Origin: Liminaster sp045576355 | Lineage (GTDB): Bacteria; Bacteroidota; Bacteroidia; Bacteroidales; UBA3663 | Direction: 5' to 3' | Assembly (NCBI GenBank): GCA_045576355.1 | Contig: JAZNGG010000018.1 | Span: forward strand, 1-22,304 | DNA: 22,304 bases | Shown here: positions 1 through 7,811 of the stretch, piece after piece | Layout: the number at the start of each line of letters is the position of its first letter | Numbering within the stretch: the stretch's first letter is position 1 | Made by a program: the position numbers and the translations under genes | Notes under the pieces: model-generated | What the model was told of the DNA's origin: nothing | What the model saw: the letters and a program-made list of their open reading frames with translations, nothing else | The model's database searches: none

Positions 1-1974
1 CTTTTTTATGAATTTAAAGGGTTGGAAGAGATATCTCTTCCTCAAAGTATTAGTTATATTAACTCATATGCTTTTTATGGGTGTGAGAATTTGAAACAAA
101 TTGTAATTCCCTCACAAGTTTCTTGGATAGACGATAGTGTATTTGAAGGATGTAGTAAATTGCAAGATATTGATTTAGGTAATGTTAAGTCTATTGGTTC
201 TAATGCTTTTAGTGGATGTAAATCTCTAACGAGCCTTGTAATTCCTTCAAGTGTAACAGATATTTATAATGGAGCTTTTAGAGGTTGTGTTAAATTACAT
301 AAATTATCATTTAAAGGAAGTTCATCAGACTCTTATTTGAGCTTATCGTTGTATGACGATCTTTCTTATGAAAATGGTTATACAGATTATATAGGAATTT
401 TTTCTGATTGCCCTTTAGATACTTTATATATAGATAGAGATCTTTCTCATGATTCTTTTGTTTCTCCATTTCCTAGTCGTAAATTTAAAATTGTAACTAT
501 TGGAAAACATGTGTCTTGGTTGGGAGAGAATCTGTTTTTGGGGTGTTCTACTTGCAAGTTCGAGATAGAAGATTCAAAAAAATCTCTATGGATTAATTGG
601 ATAGATTCATGGTATGATTATTCAGGGATGATGCCACCGACTCAGACTAGTGCAAGTTTTTATAGGGATGCAGATACCCTATATATAGGACGCGATCTAA
701 ATTATAGTACTCAAATTTATGATTATTATACCGGAGTCTATAGTGGAGAGTATTCGCCTTTTTCTGATAGAAAAAAGGGAAATATTGCGATTGGTGATAG
801 TGTAACCATATTAGGAGATTATTTCTTTTCTAAGTGTACTAATTTAAAGGAATTAGATCTTCCCCAGGGAATAAAAACAATCGGTAAAGGAGCATTTCGA
901 GGATGTTCCTCAATGAATTGTATTAATATTCCGCAAAATGTTAAATTGATTGGAGAGTATGCTTTTGCTGAGTGTTCTTCTTTAACAGAGGTACATTTCC
1001 CTGATTCGATAAAGAATATAAATAAAGGAGCATTTTATAATTTAAAACAATTGAAAACTATTGAATTTAGTGGAAATGCATTAGAGACTTTAGGAGATAG
1101 TGTATTTGCAAAATGTATTTCATTATCAAAATTCATTTTCCCAAATTTAACAAAGAGTATTGGAGCTTATGCTTTTTATGGTTGTAGCTCTCTGACTTCT
1201 TTAACTCTGCCTAAAAGCTTAATGGGTATTGAAGAATATGCCTTTGGAGATTGTTTTTCTTTAGATAGTATTTATGTGAATTGGTTTTCTCCATTCCCTA
1301 TTGAAAGTAATGTATTTTCGTCTGATACATATGATAATGCTATCTTATTTATTCCCAATGGATCATTAGATACTTATCAAAATACATCTCATTGGAATTT
1401 GTTTTATAAGAAAGAGGAGGTTCAGTCTATTTATATTTCTTCTGCCGGATGGGCAACTTTATTTTTAGATCATGCAATTGTTATACCGACTGGATTAAAT
1501 GCTTATTATGGTACTTATGCGGATGAGTTTTTAACACTACATGAAATTAATGGTATTATTCCATCTGAAACAGCTGTGATTCTGAAAGGAAAAGAGGGGT
1601 ATTACCCTGCTATTGAAAGTTTAGATAATGGCATTCAAATAGAAGAGAATGATTTAAAGGGGGAATTAGAGGATATTCCGACAGAATTTTTTGATGGCGA
1701 TATTTATACTTTGGCAGAGGGAAGTCATGGGATCGGTTTTTATCATTTTACGGGAGAATTTTTAAGTGGAGGAAAGGCTTTCTTGGAATTGATGCCTGGA
1801 ACTAAGATTTCAGCAGTTCGTTTTCGTGATAGCAGTAATACCTCAAGTATAGAATCATCATCTAAGATTGTTGAAACTTCATTGAATATTTATAATTTAG
1901 ATGGACATAAACTAAAGAATTTGTCTAATTCTGGAATTTATGTAATAAATGGAAAAAAAGTTTTAATAAAATGA
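1..1974 (+). CDS. BspA-like leucine-rich-repeat surface protein, 3' part (5' end outside window)
   Basis: The reading frame is open from base 1, so the true start lies upstream; the TTG at 22 is inside the gene. About 657 residues are visible. They contain many copies of the LRR_5/BspA-type repeat (pattern A-F-x-x-C-x-x-L-x-x-[IVL]-x-[IL]-P-x-S-[VI]-x-x-I), in two blocks separated by aspartate- and tyrosine-rich inserts around visible residues 105-260. After the last repeat (about residue 470) comes a roughly 140-residue beta-rich module, then a short tail with the pattern Y-N-L-D-G ... G-I-Y-V-I-N-G-K-K. Family knowledge: BspA-type repeats occur in secreted or surface adhesins of oral and gut Bacteroidales. 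Binding partner and anchoring are not visible. The gene is much more AT-rich than the enzyme genes further on (for example 13 G/C in 1021-1080), which suggests a different origin. A 50-residue peptide gene starts 12 nt after its stop and is probably cotranscribed. Confidence 0.85.
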   Translation, partial: LFYEFKGLEEISLPQSISYINSYAFYGCENLKQIVIPSQVSWIDDSVFEGCSKLQDIDLGNVKSIGSNAFSGCKSLTSLVIPSSVTDIYNGAFRGCVKLHKLSFKGSSSDSYLSLSLYDDLSYENGYTDYIGIFSDCPLDTLYIDRDLSHDSFVSPFPSRKFKIVTIGKHVSWLGENLFLGCSTCKFEIEDSKKSLWINWIDSWYDYSGMMPPTQTSASFYRDADTLYIGRDLNYSTQIYDYYTGVYSGEYSPFSDRKKGNIAIGDSVTILGDYFFSKCTNLKELDLPQGIKTIGKGAFRGCSSMNCINIPQNVKLIGEYAFAECSSLTEVHFPDSIKNINKGAFYNLKQLKTIEFSGNALETLGDSVFAKCISLSKFIFPNLTKSIGAYAFYGCSSLTSLTLPKSLMGIEEYAFGDCFSLDSIYVNWFSPFPIESNVFSSDTYDNAILFIPNGSLDTYQNTSHWNLFYKKEEVQSIYISSAGWATLFLDHAIVIPTGLNAYYGTYADEFLTLHEINGIIPSETAVILKGKEGYYPAIESLDNGIQIEENDLKGELEDIPTEFFDGDIYTLAEGSHGIGFYHFTGEFLSGGKAFLELMPGTKISAVRFRDSSNTSSIESSSKIVETSLNIYNLDGHKLKNLSNSGIYVINGKKVLIK

Positions 1975-1986
1975 ATTTCGAAAAAT

Positions 1987-2139
1987 ATGAAAAAGATATA
2001 TAGTAAACCCATTATTGATGTGATTGAAGTGTATCCAATTAATATTGTTGCATTATCAAAAATTAATGAGGATACGACACAACAGTTGCAAGGAGAACGT
2101 CGTCGAAATAGTGTTTGGGATGAATATGAAAATGAATGA
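1987..2139 (+). CDS. Small Bacteroidales peptide (50 aa), family also present at 21628
   Basis: ATG at 1987, TGA ending at 2139, read directly from the sequence. The product starts MKKIYSKPIIDVIEV and ends RRRNSVWDEYENE. It has no hydrophobic signal peptide and no membrane segment. It shares K-x-Y-x-x-P-x-I-[DE]-V-I near the N terminus and R-R-R-[ND]-S-x-W-[DE]-E near the C terminus with the 61-residue product at 21628-21813. The middle is variable. Two related products with the same ends and a variable centre, both beside surface-protein genes, make a chance ORF unlikely. Small proteins of this general style (K-x-Y-x-x-P start, acidic or aromatic end) are common in Bacteroidales genomes as far as I recall, but I know no assigned function. 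It follows the BspA-like gene by 12 nt and is followed by a hairpin at 2210-2249, so it is likely the last gene of that transcript. Confidence 0.75.
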   Translation: MKKIYSKPIIDVIEVYPINIVALSKINEDTTQQLQGERRRNSVWDEYENE

Positions 2140-2209
2140 TAGTATTCTCAATTATTTAGGTACAAAATAGTAACTTAATAGTTTTTTAGATTACAAACTC
2201 TTTATAAGA

Positions 2210-2249
2210 AAGCCGTTGTGCCAAAATGGAAGTTTTAGCACAACGGCTT
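2210..2249 (+). terminator. Stem-loop after the BspA/peptide transcript
   Basis: Perfect 12-bp inverted repeat: AAGCCGTTGTGC at 2210-2221 and GCACAACGGCTT at 2238-2249, with a 16-nt loop whose AAAA and TTTT could extend pairing. Only a short T run follows, so it is a moderate intrinsic terminator or a 3'-end stabilising hairpin. It sits 70 nt after the small peptide stop codon. Confidence 0.6.
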
Positions 2250-2381
2250 TGGTATTGGTGCTCATAAAAGCGGTGTGTATGAGCCGTTTAGAGTGATTGT
2301 GTGCCGAGAACACAACGACGTAGCATGAAAAGAAATCATCCGTTTACAGAAGGGGTAGTATGCTTTTATGGATTGATCGTT

Positions 2382-2469
2382 TGCATGACGCTGCCGTGTT
2401 ACGTGCATGACGCCGCCGTGTAACGTGCACGCCGCCGTCGTGTAATGTGTATGACGCCGCCGTGTAACA
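2382..2469. repeat. Four tandem 22-bp intergenic repeats
   Basis: Units at 2382-2403, 2404-2425, 2426-2447 and 2448-2469, each exactly 22 bp, with core ATGACGCCGCCGTGTAAC. The third unit is the most diverged. The period is not a multiple of three and no ORF uses it, so it is non-coding. Related units occur at 7525-7568 on the other side of the pectinesterase gene. It is not a CRISPR array because there are no spacers. Confidence 0.85.
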
Positions 2470-2565
2470 TCTCATGACAGCCTGAATAAATGCACCCGGC
2501 ACTGTTTAGAAATTGTGTCCTTATCCCATTCGCAAGTAGTGAACTCTTACCGCATTAAACAAAAC

Positions 2566-2597
2566 AAGCAGAGTGCCGTAATTTCGACACTCTGCTT
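2566..2597 (-). terminator. Intrinsic terminator of the pectinesterase gene
   Basis: AAGCAGAGTG at 2566-2575 pairs with CACTCTGCTT at 2588-2597 (10 bp, 12-nt loop). Read on the minus strand it is followed by GTTTTGTTT, a usable T tract. It lies 31 nt beyond the stop of the minus-strand pectinesterase gene. Confidence 0.8.
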
Positions 2598-2627
2598 TTA
2601 AAGTTAGAAATGTTATGGTTTACACCC

Positions 2628-5600
2628 TTATTTGATCACCTTGCGGATGATGGTATTGCCGGCCTTGTCTTCCATTCGGACAATGTTGATGCCGTCTTGC
2701 AAAGCATTTTGTTTGAGGCCATCGATCGAGTAGATGCCTACAACACTATACTCTGCTGCAGTAACCTGGTTGAGACCGGTTGCACCGACTGTAGCCGGCT
2801 GGCTGATGCTACCATATTCGTTTGCTGCATATACCTTGTATGTCCCTCCCTCCGAGTAGCTGTACTTGCACTCAGTGGTGAATCCTACGACAACATCATC
2901 GCATGTGATGACATAACAGATGGCGTAGGGTACTGCTTCCCATGTAATCTCAGTTTTGTCTTCTGAGATCACCGGTTTCGGAGCATCGCATGACTCTGTG
3001 ATTACTGCCGGTTGCCAGTTGTCTGATCCGCTCAATACGTTCTTGATGGTGTATTGTGCAGCCTCCTCAGCAGTCAATGTGTTCTTTACATTGTGTGTCC
3101 AAACTTTCTCGCCGTTGGAGTCTGTGTAGTAGTATGAACTACGACGCTGAGAGAGGTCAACCGGGTTGCCATCTCCGTCCATGGTGTTGTATTCAGCCCA
3201 GAGCACCGGCAGACCACCCATGGTCTCATACCATCCGGCAGCAGGAATGGTTACCTCTGCGCGAGTGTTGATAAAGACTGTCTTGGGTGAGTTGTGCCAT
3301 GGACGGCCGAGCCATACATCTGTCTCGGATGGAACACCGGGAGCGGTGATCGTACAATTCATAAAGACATAACCCCACGCTACATCGCCTCCGTGAGAAG
3401 GAGCTACGATATAACCGCCACTCTTACGATTGATGTAGAGTGTAGTGTTGTCAATATAGATGTTACCGCTGTTGTAGATGAAGTCCACTGCACCCTCGAT
3501 GAAGCAGTCTTTGGCATAAGCACGATAGTTGGAAGTAGAGGGTGTGATCCATGTGTCTTGATAAGAGAGCATAGCCACATTTTTAAAGATGGTGCGGTCT
3601 CCACTTGTATTCAATGCCAATGCCTGAGGACCGGCCTGTTTGTCATGACCCCATGAATTTTCTAATGTAAGATTGTCAAAATAACAGTCGTTAGAGTTTA
3701 CGACTACCGTAGCACCCACGCTTACATGCACTGCGTTGTCACCACCGCAGAGACGGTCGTCTGTAATAATTACCTTATCGCGATCCTGACCGATGAAGTG
3801 CAGGTAGGGCTTGTTCTTGGGTACATCGACATGGCCTTTATATTCTCCGTTCTTGATGAAGATAAGCCAAGGCAATGCGCGTCCTGCCGGTGCAGCGTCG
3901 ATAGCTTCCTGCACGGTCAGGTAATCACCCGAACCATCGGCAGCTACGATAGCATCATAGAGACGTGCGGTCGGCTGAACGCGTTCCATCGTAGTGAATG
4001 TGAGAGTTACACCTTCAAAACTATTGCCGCTGCGGTCGGTAATTACACCTGCCGGCAGAGTGAATGTGTACTCCTTATTATAGTCGAGACCGCTGTACTG
4101 GAAGATCGCTGTCTTTCCGTTGATGGTGGGAACGATGTTTTCCTCGCCGAGAGTTGCAGTTCCTGAGCCAGCCTTGATGCGCTCGTCAAATGTGAGGACG
4201 ATGCTTCCGGTAGCAGATGCACCTGTAGCGCCATGTGCCGGATTGCTATTGACAAGTTTCGGGGCTACTTGGTCATTGGCCTGATCACTCTCGCCTAATA
4301 CGAAGATGTCACCGATGGAGAGACCATCATAGTCTGTTTCGTTGCCGACCAATTCTTCCGTGCCCGGTACCCAGCGGATATAAACGCGCTCCTGGTTATT
4401 GGCTTCAGCCGGCAAAGAGAATTCTCCATCCACCCATCCACGAGTCGGGAGGTTGTATGTGCCTACCTCTGTAAAGTTGGTGCCATCTACGGAGTATTCT
4501 GCTTTCATCACTGCATAAGTATTATATGAGTGTCCGAAGCCGTTAGAGAATGTGATGTTGCTGTATCCCTTGGTAGAGAATGAGATCTCCCAATACCATC
4601 CTTCTGAGCGAAGTTTCCAGATACGGGCACCCCAACGGCCCTCTTCAGCGCCGTTGTTCACACCGCGAGTCAACCATCCTGAGGTCGAACCGGCAGCATT
4701 GCGCAGAGAAAGAAGACCTGCGTTTTCGGTGTTGCTGCGATAATCTGCCGCACGCTGGCTGGCCGGCTGATCTTGATAGAGATCCCAACCGACGATGTAG
4801 TCTGCCACAGCATAGTTTACGGTTACGCTCTTCTCGCCATCCATGTTGATGATTCGTTCAGCATTTGTGCTTCCGTCTTCCCAGCCTGTAAAGGTGAGGA
4901 TCTTGTTGTTGGCTACGGTCAGTTTAACATCGGTGCCCTCCTCATAATGATGTACTCCATTGACAAGATTGCCCACGGGGGTAAAGGTTACCAGGTTAAC
5001 GTTGCCATATTTGTTCTCCATGTCGTCTATTGCTACATAGTTGAGAGCATAGACGTTCTTCTTGGTAAATGTAGCTGTGAGGTCAGTATTGGCGACCATG
5101 GCAAATGTGTATGGATTTTCTGTAGAAACCTCTTTGCTTTCAGCATCTACCCAAGCTGCGAAGTGGTATCCGAAATTCTCTGTTACGGTGAGAGTTACTT
5201 CGTCTCCCTCAGAGAATGTGGTAACGTTGGGTTTGACTGCGATTTCACCGGCAGCCTCGTCTGCGAGTTTCACGCTGAGTGTATATTGTGGCACATCTTG
5301 TGTCTCACCACTCACGATACCCTCGATAACAATGTTGCCGAAACCGACCTGCTTGGTATTGCCTAAGTAGTAAAGATTGAGACGCAAACCGCAAACACCT
5401 TCGCTTGCTGCTGCTCCGCTCACTTCTTTGCTGAATGCGGTCACATCGTTATTACGTGCCGGTACAATGCCTTTCTCGATGCTTACTGTCGAGCCGTCAG
5501 AGTTTACCCATGTAGCATCTACCAAACCTCCATTAGTGCCATAGCGAGTTGTGTTGAATGACACTTTGGTCGGGGTGAATTTCAAACCATTGACCGGAGT

Positions 5601-7166
5601 GATCATAAGGTCAATGAAATTCTGATCCGTTGGACCTGCCTCATTAGAAACTGCCGGTTGGAATAATGTCTGATTGAGTCTTACTTCTTTTATGGAGAGG
5701 GTCTCGCCATAGCCGGAGAAGCTGTTTTTAAACCATCCTTGAGCATTCTCGCTGAATACTGCAGTCTGACCTTCTGTCCCTTGATCAAAGGCAAAAGTGA
5801 TAGTTGCAGCTTGATTGTCCACCACTTCTGATACGAACTTCTCTTTGGCAGTAAACTTGATGTTGTTTAGGTTACCTGTCGTACCGTTGCTACCCACGCT
5901 GTTGAAGGTGATAGTCATGGTGTATTTCCCTTTGAGGAGTTCTGTTGTGCGGAGAGAATATGGTTTATATTCGCCCCAGTTGTGATTGTTTTCTATGGCT
6001 TGAGTACCGCTCCAGAGGGTTTCGCCTGCCTCGTTTGCGATAGAGAAGGTCAGGCTTACGTTGTCTTGCTGTGTGCCTACACCGAAATCGATGTCATAAT
6101 ATTGAGCATCGACCTCGCTCTTCAGTTTGTAAATAGCATAGTCTCCATTGTTCATCCAGTCAATGTGATTGTCGCTACCGAAGCTGGCACGGCTGCCATG
6201 CAGTTCTCCATAGAGCATATTAAACGGATTCTCATCGCTATTAGGGATCACGTTGATGATCTCTTGCTCTTCATAGTTGGCAGTTATCTCCGTGTCTGCA
6301 GTGATGGCAAACTTATAGGAGTTTTCTGTGCCGAGGACGTTGCCGGCTGCATCTGTCCAATTGATAAACTTGTAGCCGAGGTTTGTGGTCTGGGTCAATG
6401 TGATTTCAGTGTTTGCCTCATATTTCGCATGAGCCGGAGTAGCCACAATGCTTCCTGCCCCAGCCGGATTAACTTTGGTTGTAAGGGAAAACATGTTACT
6501 GATGTCACCGGTAAATACCTCACCATATACCTTAATATAATCCATGTTCCAGTTGCTGGAGAAACCGTTGCCAAAGATAAGGCGGACGATGACTTTCTCG
6601 TTGTCAGTAGCCGGGATGGCTATGGTGTTAGGATTGTAGGTCCACCAGGTCGCTGCTGTTGCTCCTGCAGCAGCCATGGTCCATGTCGCACCATTATCTG
6701 TGCTGACTACGGTCTGCAGTGTAGCTTCGGCATTGCCGCCATAAGCATTGGCATACTCTACAGAGATGTTGGTGTAACCCTTAGCCGGGAAACAAATCTC
6801 ATAATAGTTGGTGTGATTTGCACCATTGGTGTAGTCGGTAATGTTGTTTACCTCAGTGTCATTGACGATACGGAACACTTTGTTTTCCCAGCCGGTGCAT
6901 AGTTCCCAATAACGGGATGTCGCACCTGTTACGGTGTAGTCTGCAGCTGTTCCGATTGCTTCGTTGGCTACAAATACCGGTGCTCCGGCATTAAACCATA
7001 ATGCTCCGGTGGCTTTCCACTCGTTGGCATTGGGGGTGTAAACATTTTCGGTTACGTCATAACCGGTGTCAAAAGTCCAACTCGCCAACTGCACACTCTC
7101 GGCAAGTGCCGGAGTAGCGGATAGGGTGAGTGCTAACAAAAGACTCGAATAAAGTTTCTTTCGCAT
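2628..7166 (-). CDS. Secreted multi-domain pectin methylesterase (CE8/pectinesterase)
   Basis: A 1512-residue protein with a clear signal peptide (cut expected after residue 22, ALA). The catalytic domain lies at about 1070-1345 and has the right-handed beta-helix pectinesterase signatures: G-P-Q-A-L-A-L, Y-Q-D-T-W with Asp1204, G-A-V-D-F-I-Y with Asp1228, and W-L-G-R-P-W with Arg1288. By family knowledge these give acid/base Asp, nucleophile Asp, Arg and oxyanion Gln, so it should demethylate homogalacturonan, releasing methanol. N-terminal to this are a beta-sandwich-like module (about 25-225), three InlB-type divergent repeats (about 227-300, 627-702, 705-788), a CBM6/35-like stretch (about 308-450), a module resembling the first (about 790-960), and an SbsA-type Ig domain (about 965-1060). 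After it come an FN3-like stretch and a C-terminal tail (Y-S-I-D-G ... G-I-N-I-V-R ... R-K-V) like that of the BspA and GH98 proteins. Far longer than a minimal pectinesterase (about 300-400 residues). Transcribed divergently from the sensor-regulator at 7812. Confidence 0.93.
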   Translation of the reverse strand: MRKKLYSSLLLALTLSATPALAESVQLASWTFDTGYDVTENVYTPNANEWKATGALWFNAGAPVFVANEAIGTAADYTVTGATSRYWELCTGWENKVFRIVNDTEVNNITDYTNGANHTNYYEICFPAKGYTNISVEYANAYGGNAEATLQTVVSTDNGATWTMAAAGATAATWWTYNPNTIAIPATDNEKVIVRLIFGNGFSSNWNMDYIKVYGEVFTGDISNMFSLTTKVNPAGAGSIVATPAHAKYEANTEITLTQTTNLGYKFINWTDAAGNVLGTENSYKFAITADTEITANYEEQEIINVIPNSDENPFNMLYGELHGSRASFGSDNHIDWMNNGDYAIYKLKSEVDAQYYDIDFGVGTQQDNVSLTFSIANEAGETLWSGTQAIENNHNWGEYKPYSLRTTELLKGKYTMTITFNSVGSNGTTGNLNNIKFTAKEKFVSEVVDNQAATITFAFDQGTEGQTAVFSENAQGWFKNSFSGYGETLSIKEVRLNQTLFQPAVSNEAGPTDQNFIDLMITPVNGLKFTPTKVSFNTTRYGTNGGLVDATWVNSDGSTVSIEKGIVPARNNDVTAFSKEVSGAAASEGVCGLRLNLYYLGNTKQVGFGNIVIEGIVSGETQDVPQYTLSVKLADEAAGEIAVKPNVTTFSEGDEVTLTVTENFGYHFAAWVDAESKEVSTENPYTFAMVANTDLTATFTKKNVYALNYVAIDDMENKYGNVNLVTFTPVGNLVNGVHHYEEGTDVKLTVANNKILTFTGWEDGSTNAERIINMDGEKSVTVNYAVADYIVGWDLYQDQPASQRAADYRSNTENAGLLSLRNAAGSTSGWLTRGVNNGAEEGRWGARIWKLRSEGWYWEISFSTKGYSNITFSNGFGHSYNTYAVMKAEYSVDGTNFTEVGTYNLPTRGWVDGEFSLPAEANNQERVYIRWVPGTEELVGNETDYDGLSIGDIFVLGESDQANDQVAPKLVNSNPAHGATGASATGSIVLTFDERIKAGSGTATLGEENIVPTINGKTAIFQYSGLDYNKEYTFTLPAGVITDRSGNSFEGVTLTFTTMERVQPTARLYDAIVAADGSGDYLTVQEAIDAAPAGRALPWLIFIKNGEYKGHVDVPKNKPYLHFIGQDRDKVIITDDRLCGGDNAVHVSVGATVVVNSNDCYFDNLTLENSWGHDKQAGPQALALNTSGDRTIFKNVAMLSYQDTWITPSTSNYRAYAKDCFIEGAVDFIYNSGNIYIDNTTLYINRKSGGYIVAPSHGGDVAWGYVFMNCTITAPGVPSETDVWLGRPWHNSPKTVFINTRAEVTIPAAGWYETMGGLPVLWAEYNTMDGDGNPVDLSQRRSSYYYTDSNGEKVWTHNVKNTLTAEEAAQYTIKNVLSGSDNWQPAVITESCDAPKPVISEDKTEITWEAVPYAICYVITCDDVVVGFTTECKYSYSEGGTYKVYAANEYGSISQPATVGATGLNQVTAAEYSVVGIYSIDGLKQNALQDGINIVRMEDKAGNTIIRKVIK

Positions 7167-7294
7167 GTTGATTTGTTTTTAATGGTTAAATAGTAATGTG
7201 TTTTATTTAGTTTGTCTGTTTTTTTGTTTGGATCGGTCTTGCATAAAAACTATGTGTTTCCTGATAAAAGAGGTTAAAGTACTTTTCCCTGCTG

Positions 7295-7302
7295 CAAAAA
7301 TA
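7295..7302 (-). promoter_or_regulatory. -7 promoter element for pectinesterase
   Basis: Top strand CAAAAATA reads TATTTTTG on the minus strand, matching the Bacteroidetes -7 consensus TAnnTTTG, and continues as TTTGCA. It would give a leader of about 120 nt before the ATG at 7166. No good -33 TTTG is seen at the usual spacing. Confidence 0.5.
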
Positions 7303-7524
7303 AGTATATATTTTTAAAGGGATGGGATAAAAATTAACCAAAATGGGTGACAGATAAATACCTTTTTAAATCCCTGTAAATGTCTGAAAAAAACTCGAGG
7401 GTAAAATAATCCTTATTAAGTGTATTATTGTCCATAAGGAGGTAAAATTGTCTTTAACTTCATTTTCGCCCTTTAAAATCATAAGTCTATTGAGAAGATT
7501 TGTAAATATTACGCAGTGAGCGAC

Positions 7525-7568
7525 GAGCACATCGCCGCCGTGAGTTGAGCATGATGCTGTCGTGTAAT
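7525..7568. repeat. Two diverged 22-bp units related to the 2382-2469 array
   Basis: Units at 7525-7546 and 7547-7568 share GCA(C/T)-x-x-x-x-GC(C/T)G(C/T)CGTG with the array at 2382-2469. As in that region, GCCTGAATAA occurs a short distance downstream (about 7611-7620; 2480-2489 in the other), suggesting a common ancestral segment on both sides of the pectinesterase gene. Confidence 0.55.
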
Positions 7569-7760
7569 ATATGAGCCGTTTTTTTGTCTTTATTCGTATG
7601 CTTGTAAAATGCCTGAATAACAAGGAGTGATTTATGATTGAAACTATTTTGATGTCTTAATTTTAAAATTTTGCACTGCAAATAATGTGGTTTATATAGT
7701 ATTTCTGTAGATTTTGTAACATTTTTCAGAGGATGTATTTATCATATCTTATAAAATTTG

Positions 7761-7768
7761 TAATTTTG
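7761..7768 (+). promoter_or_regulatory. -7 promoter element for the sensor-regulator
   Basis: TAATTTTG matches TAnnTTTG. The 10-mer TAATTTTGCA is identical to that at 14571-14580 ahead of the GH98 gene, and the distance to the ATG is nearly the same (51 versus 49 nt). The -33 part is weak. Confidence 0.6.
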
Positions 7769-7811
7769 CATCGTTTGATAGATTGTTTTATTCCTTAAAT
7801 TGATACATGTA

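Larger units (their letters stand above)
2140..2627. other. Convergent intergenic region
   Basis: No convincing gene. It holds a 12-bp stem-loop at 2210-2249, four tandem 22-bp units at 2382-2469, and a 10-bp stem terminator at 2566-2597. The genes on both sides point into it, so it needs terminators but no promoter, which matches what is seen. The segment 2250-2381 holds nothing I can name; it contains TATGAGCCGTTT (2279-2290), also present in part beside the other 22-bp units near 7568. Confidence 0.6.
7167..7811. other. Divergent regulatory region between pectinesterase and sensor-regulator
   Basis: 645 nt without a convincing gene. It contains a minus-strand -7 element at 7295-7302, a plus-strand -7 element at 7761-7768, and two 22-bp-spaced units at 7525-7568. 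The rest is AT-rich. Short ORFs on the minus strand here run through the repeat units and show no recognisable features. Since AraC-type regulators often bind near their own gene, an operator is plausible here, but I cannot point to one. Confidence 0.55.

Noticed and set aside
22..24. TTG at 22 as start of the BspA-like gene
   Set aside because: The frame is open to base 1 and the upstream codons continue the repeat pattern (F-Y-E-F-K-G-L), so the gene is cut by the window edge.
2382..2469. CRISPR array
   Set aside because: Units are directly abutting with no spacers, and no cas gene is present. The array at 20883-20978 fails for the same reason.
5982..6902. 306-codon plus-strand ORF opposite the pectinesterase gene
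   Set aside because: Antisense shadow of a well-supported gene; the product has no signal, motif or family resemblance. The same applies to 3726-4166 and 4773-5366.
7366..7681. Minus-strand ORFs of 85 and 64 codons in the divergent spacer
   Set aside because: They overlap each other, run through the 22-bp repeat units and have no recognisable sequence; probably chance.
7800..7811. TTG at 7800 as start of the sensor-regulator
   Set aside because: The ATG at 7812 gives a normal signal peptide and matches the promoter-to-start distance of GH98; TTG adds only four residues.
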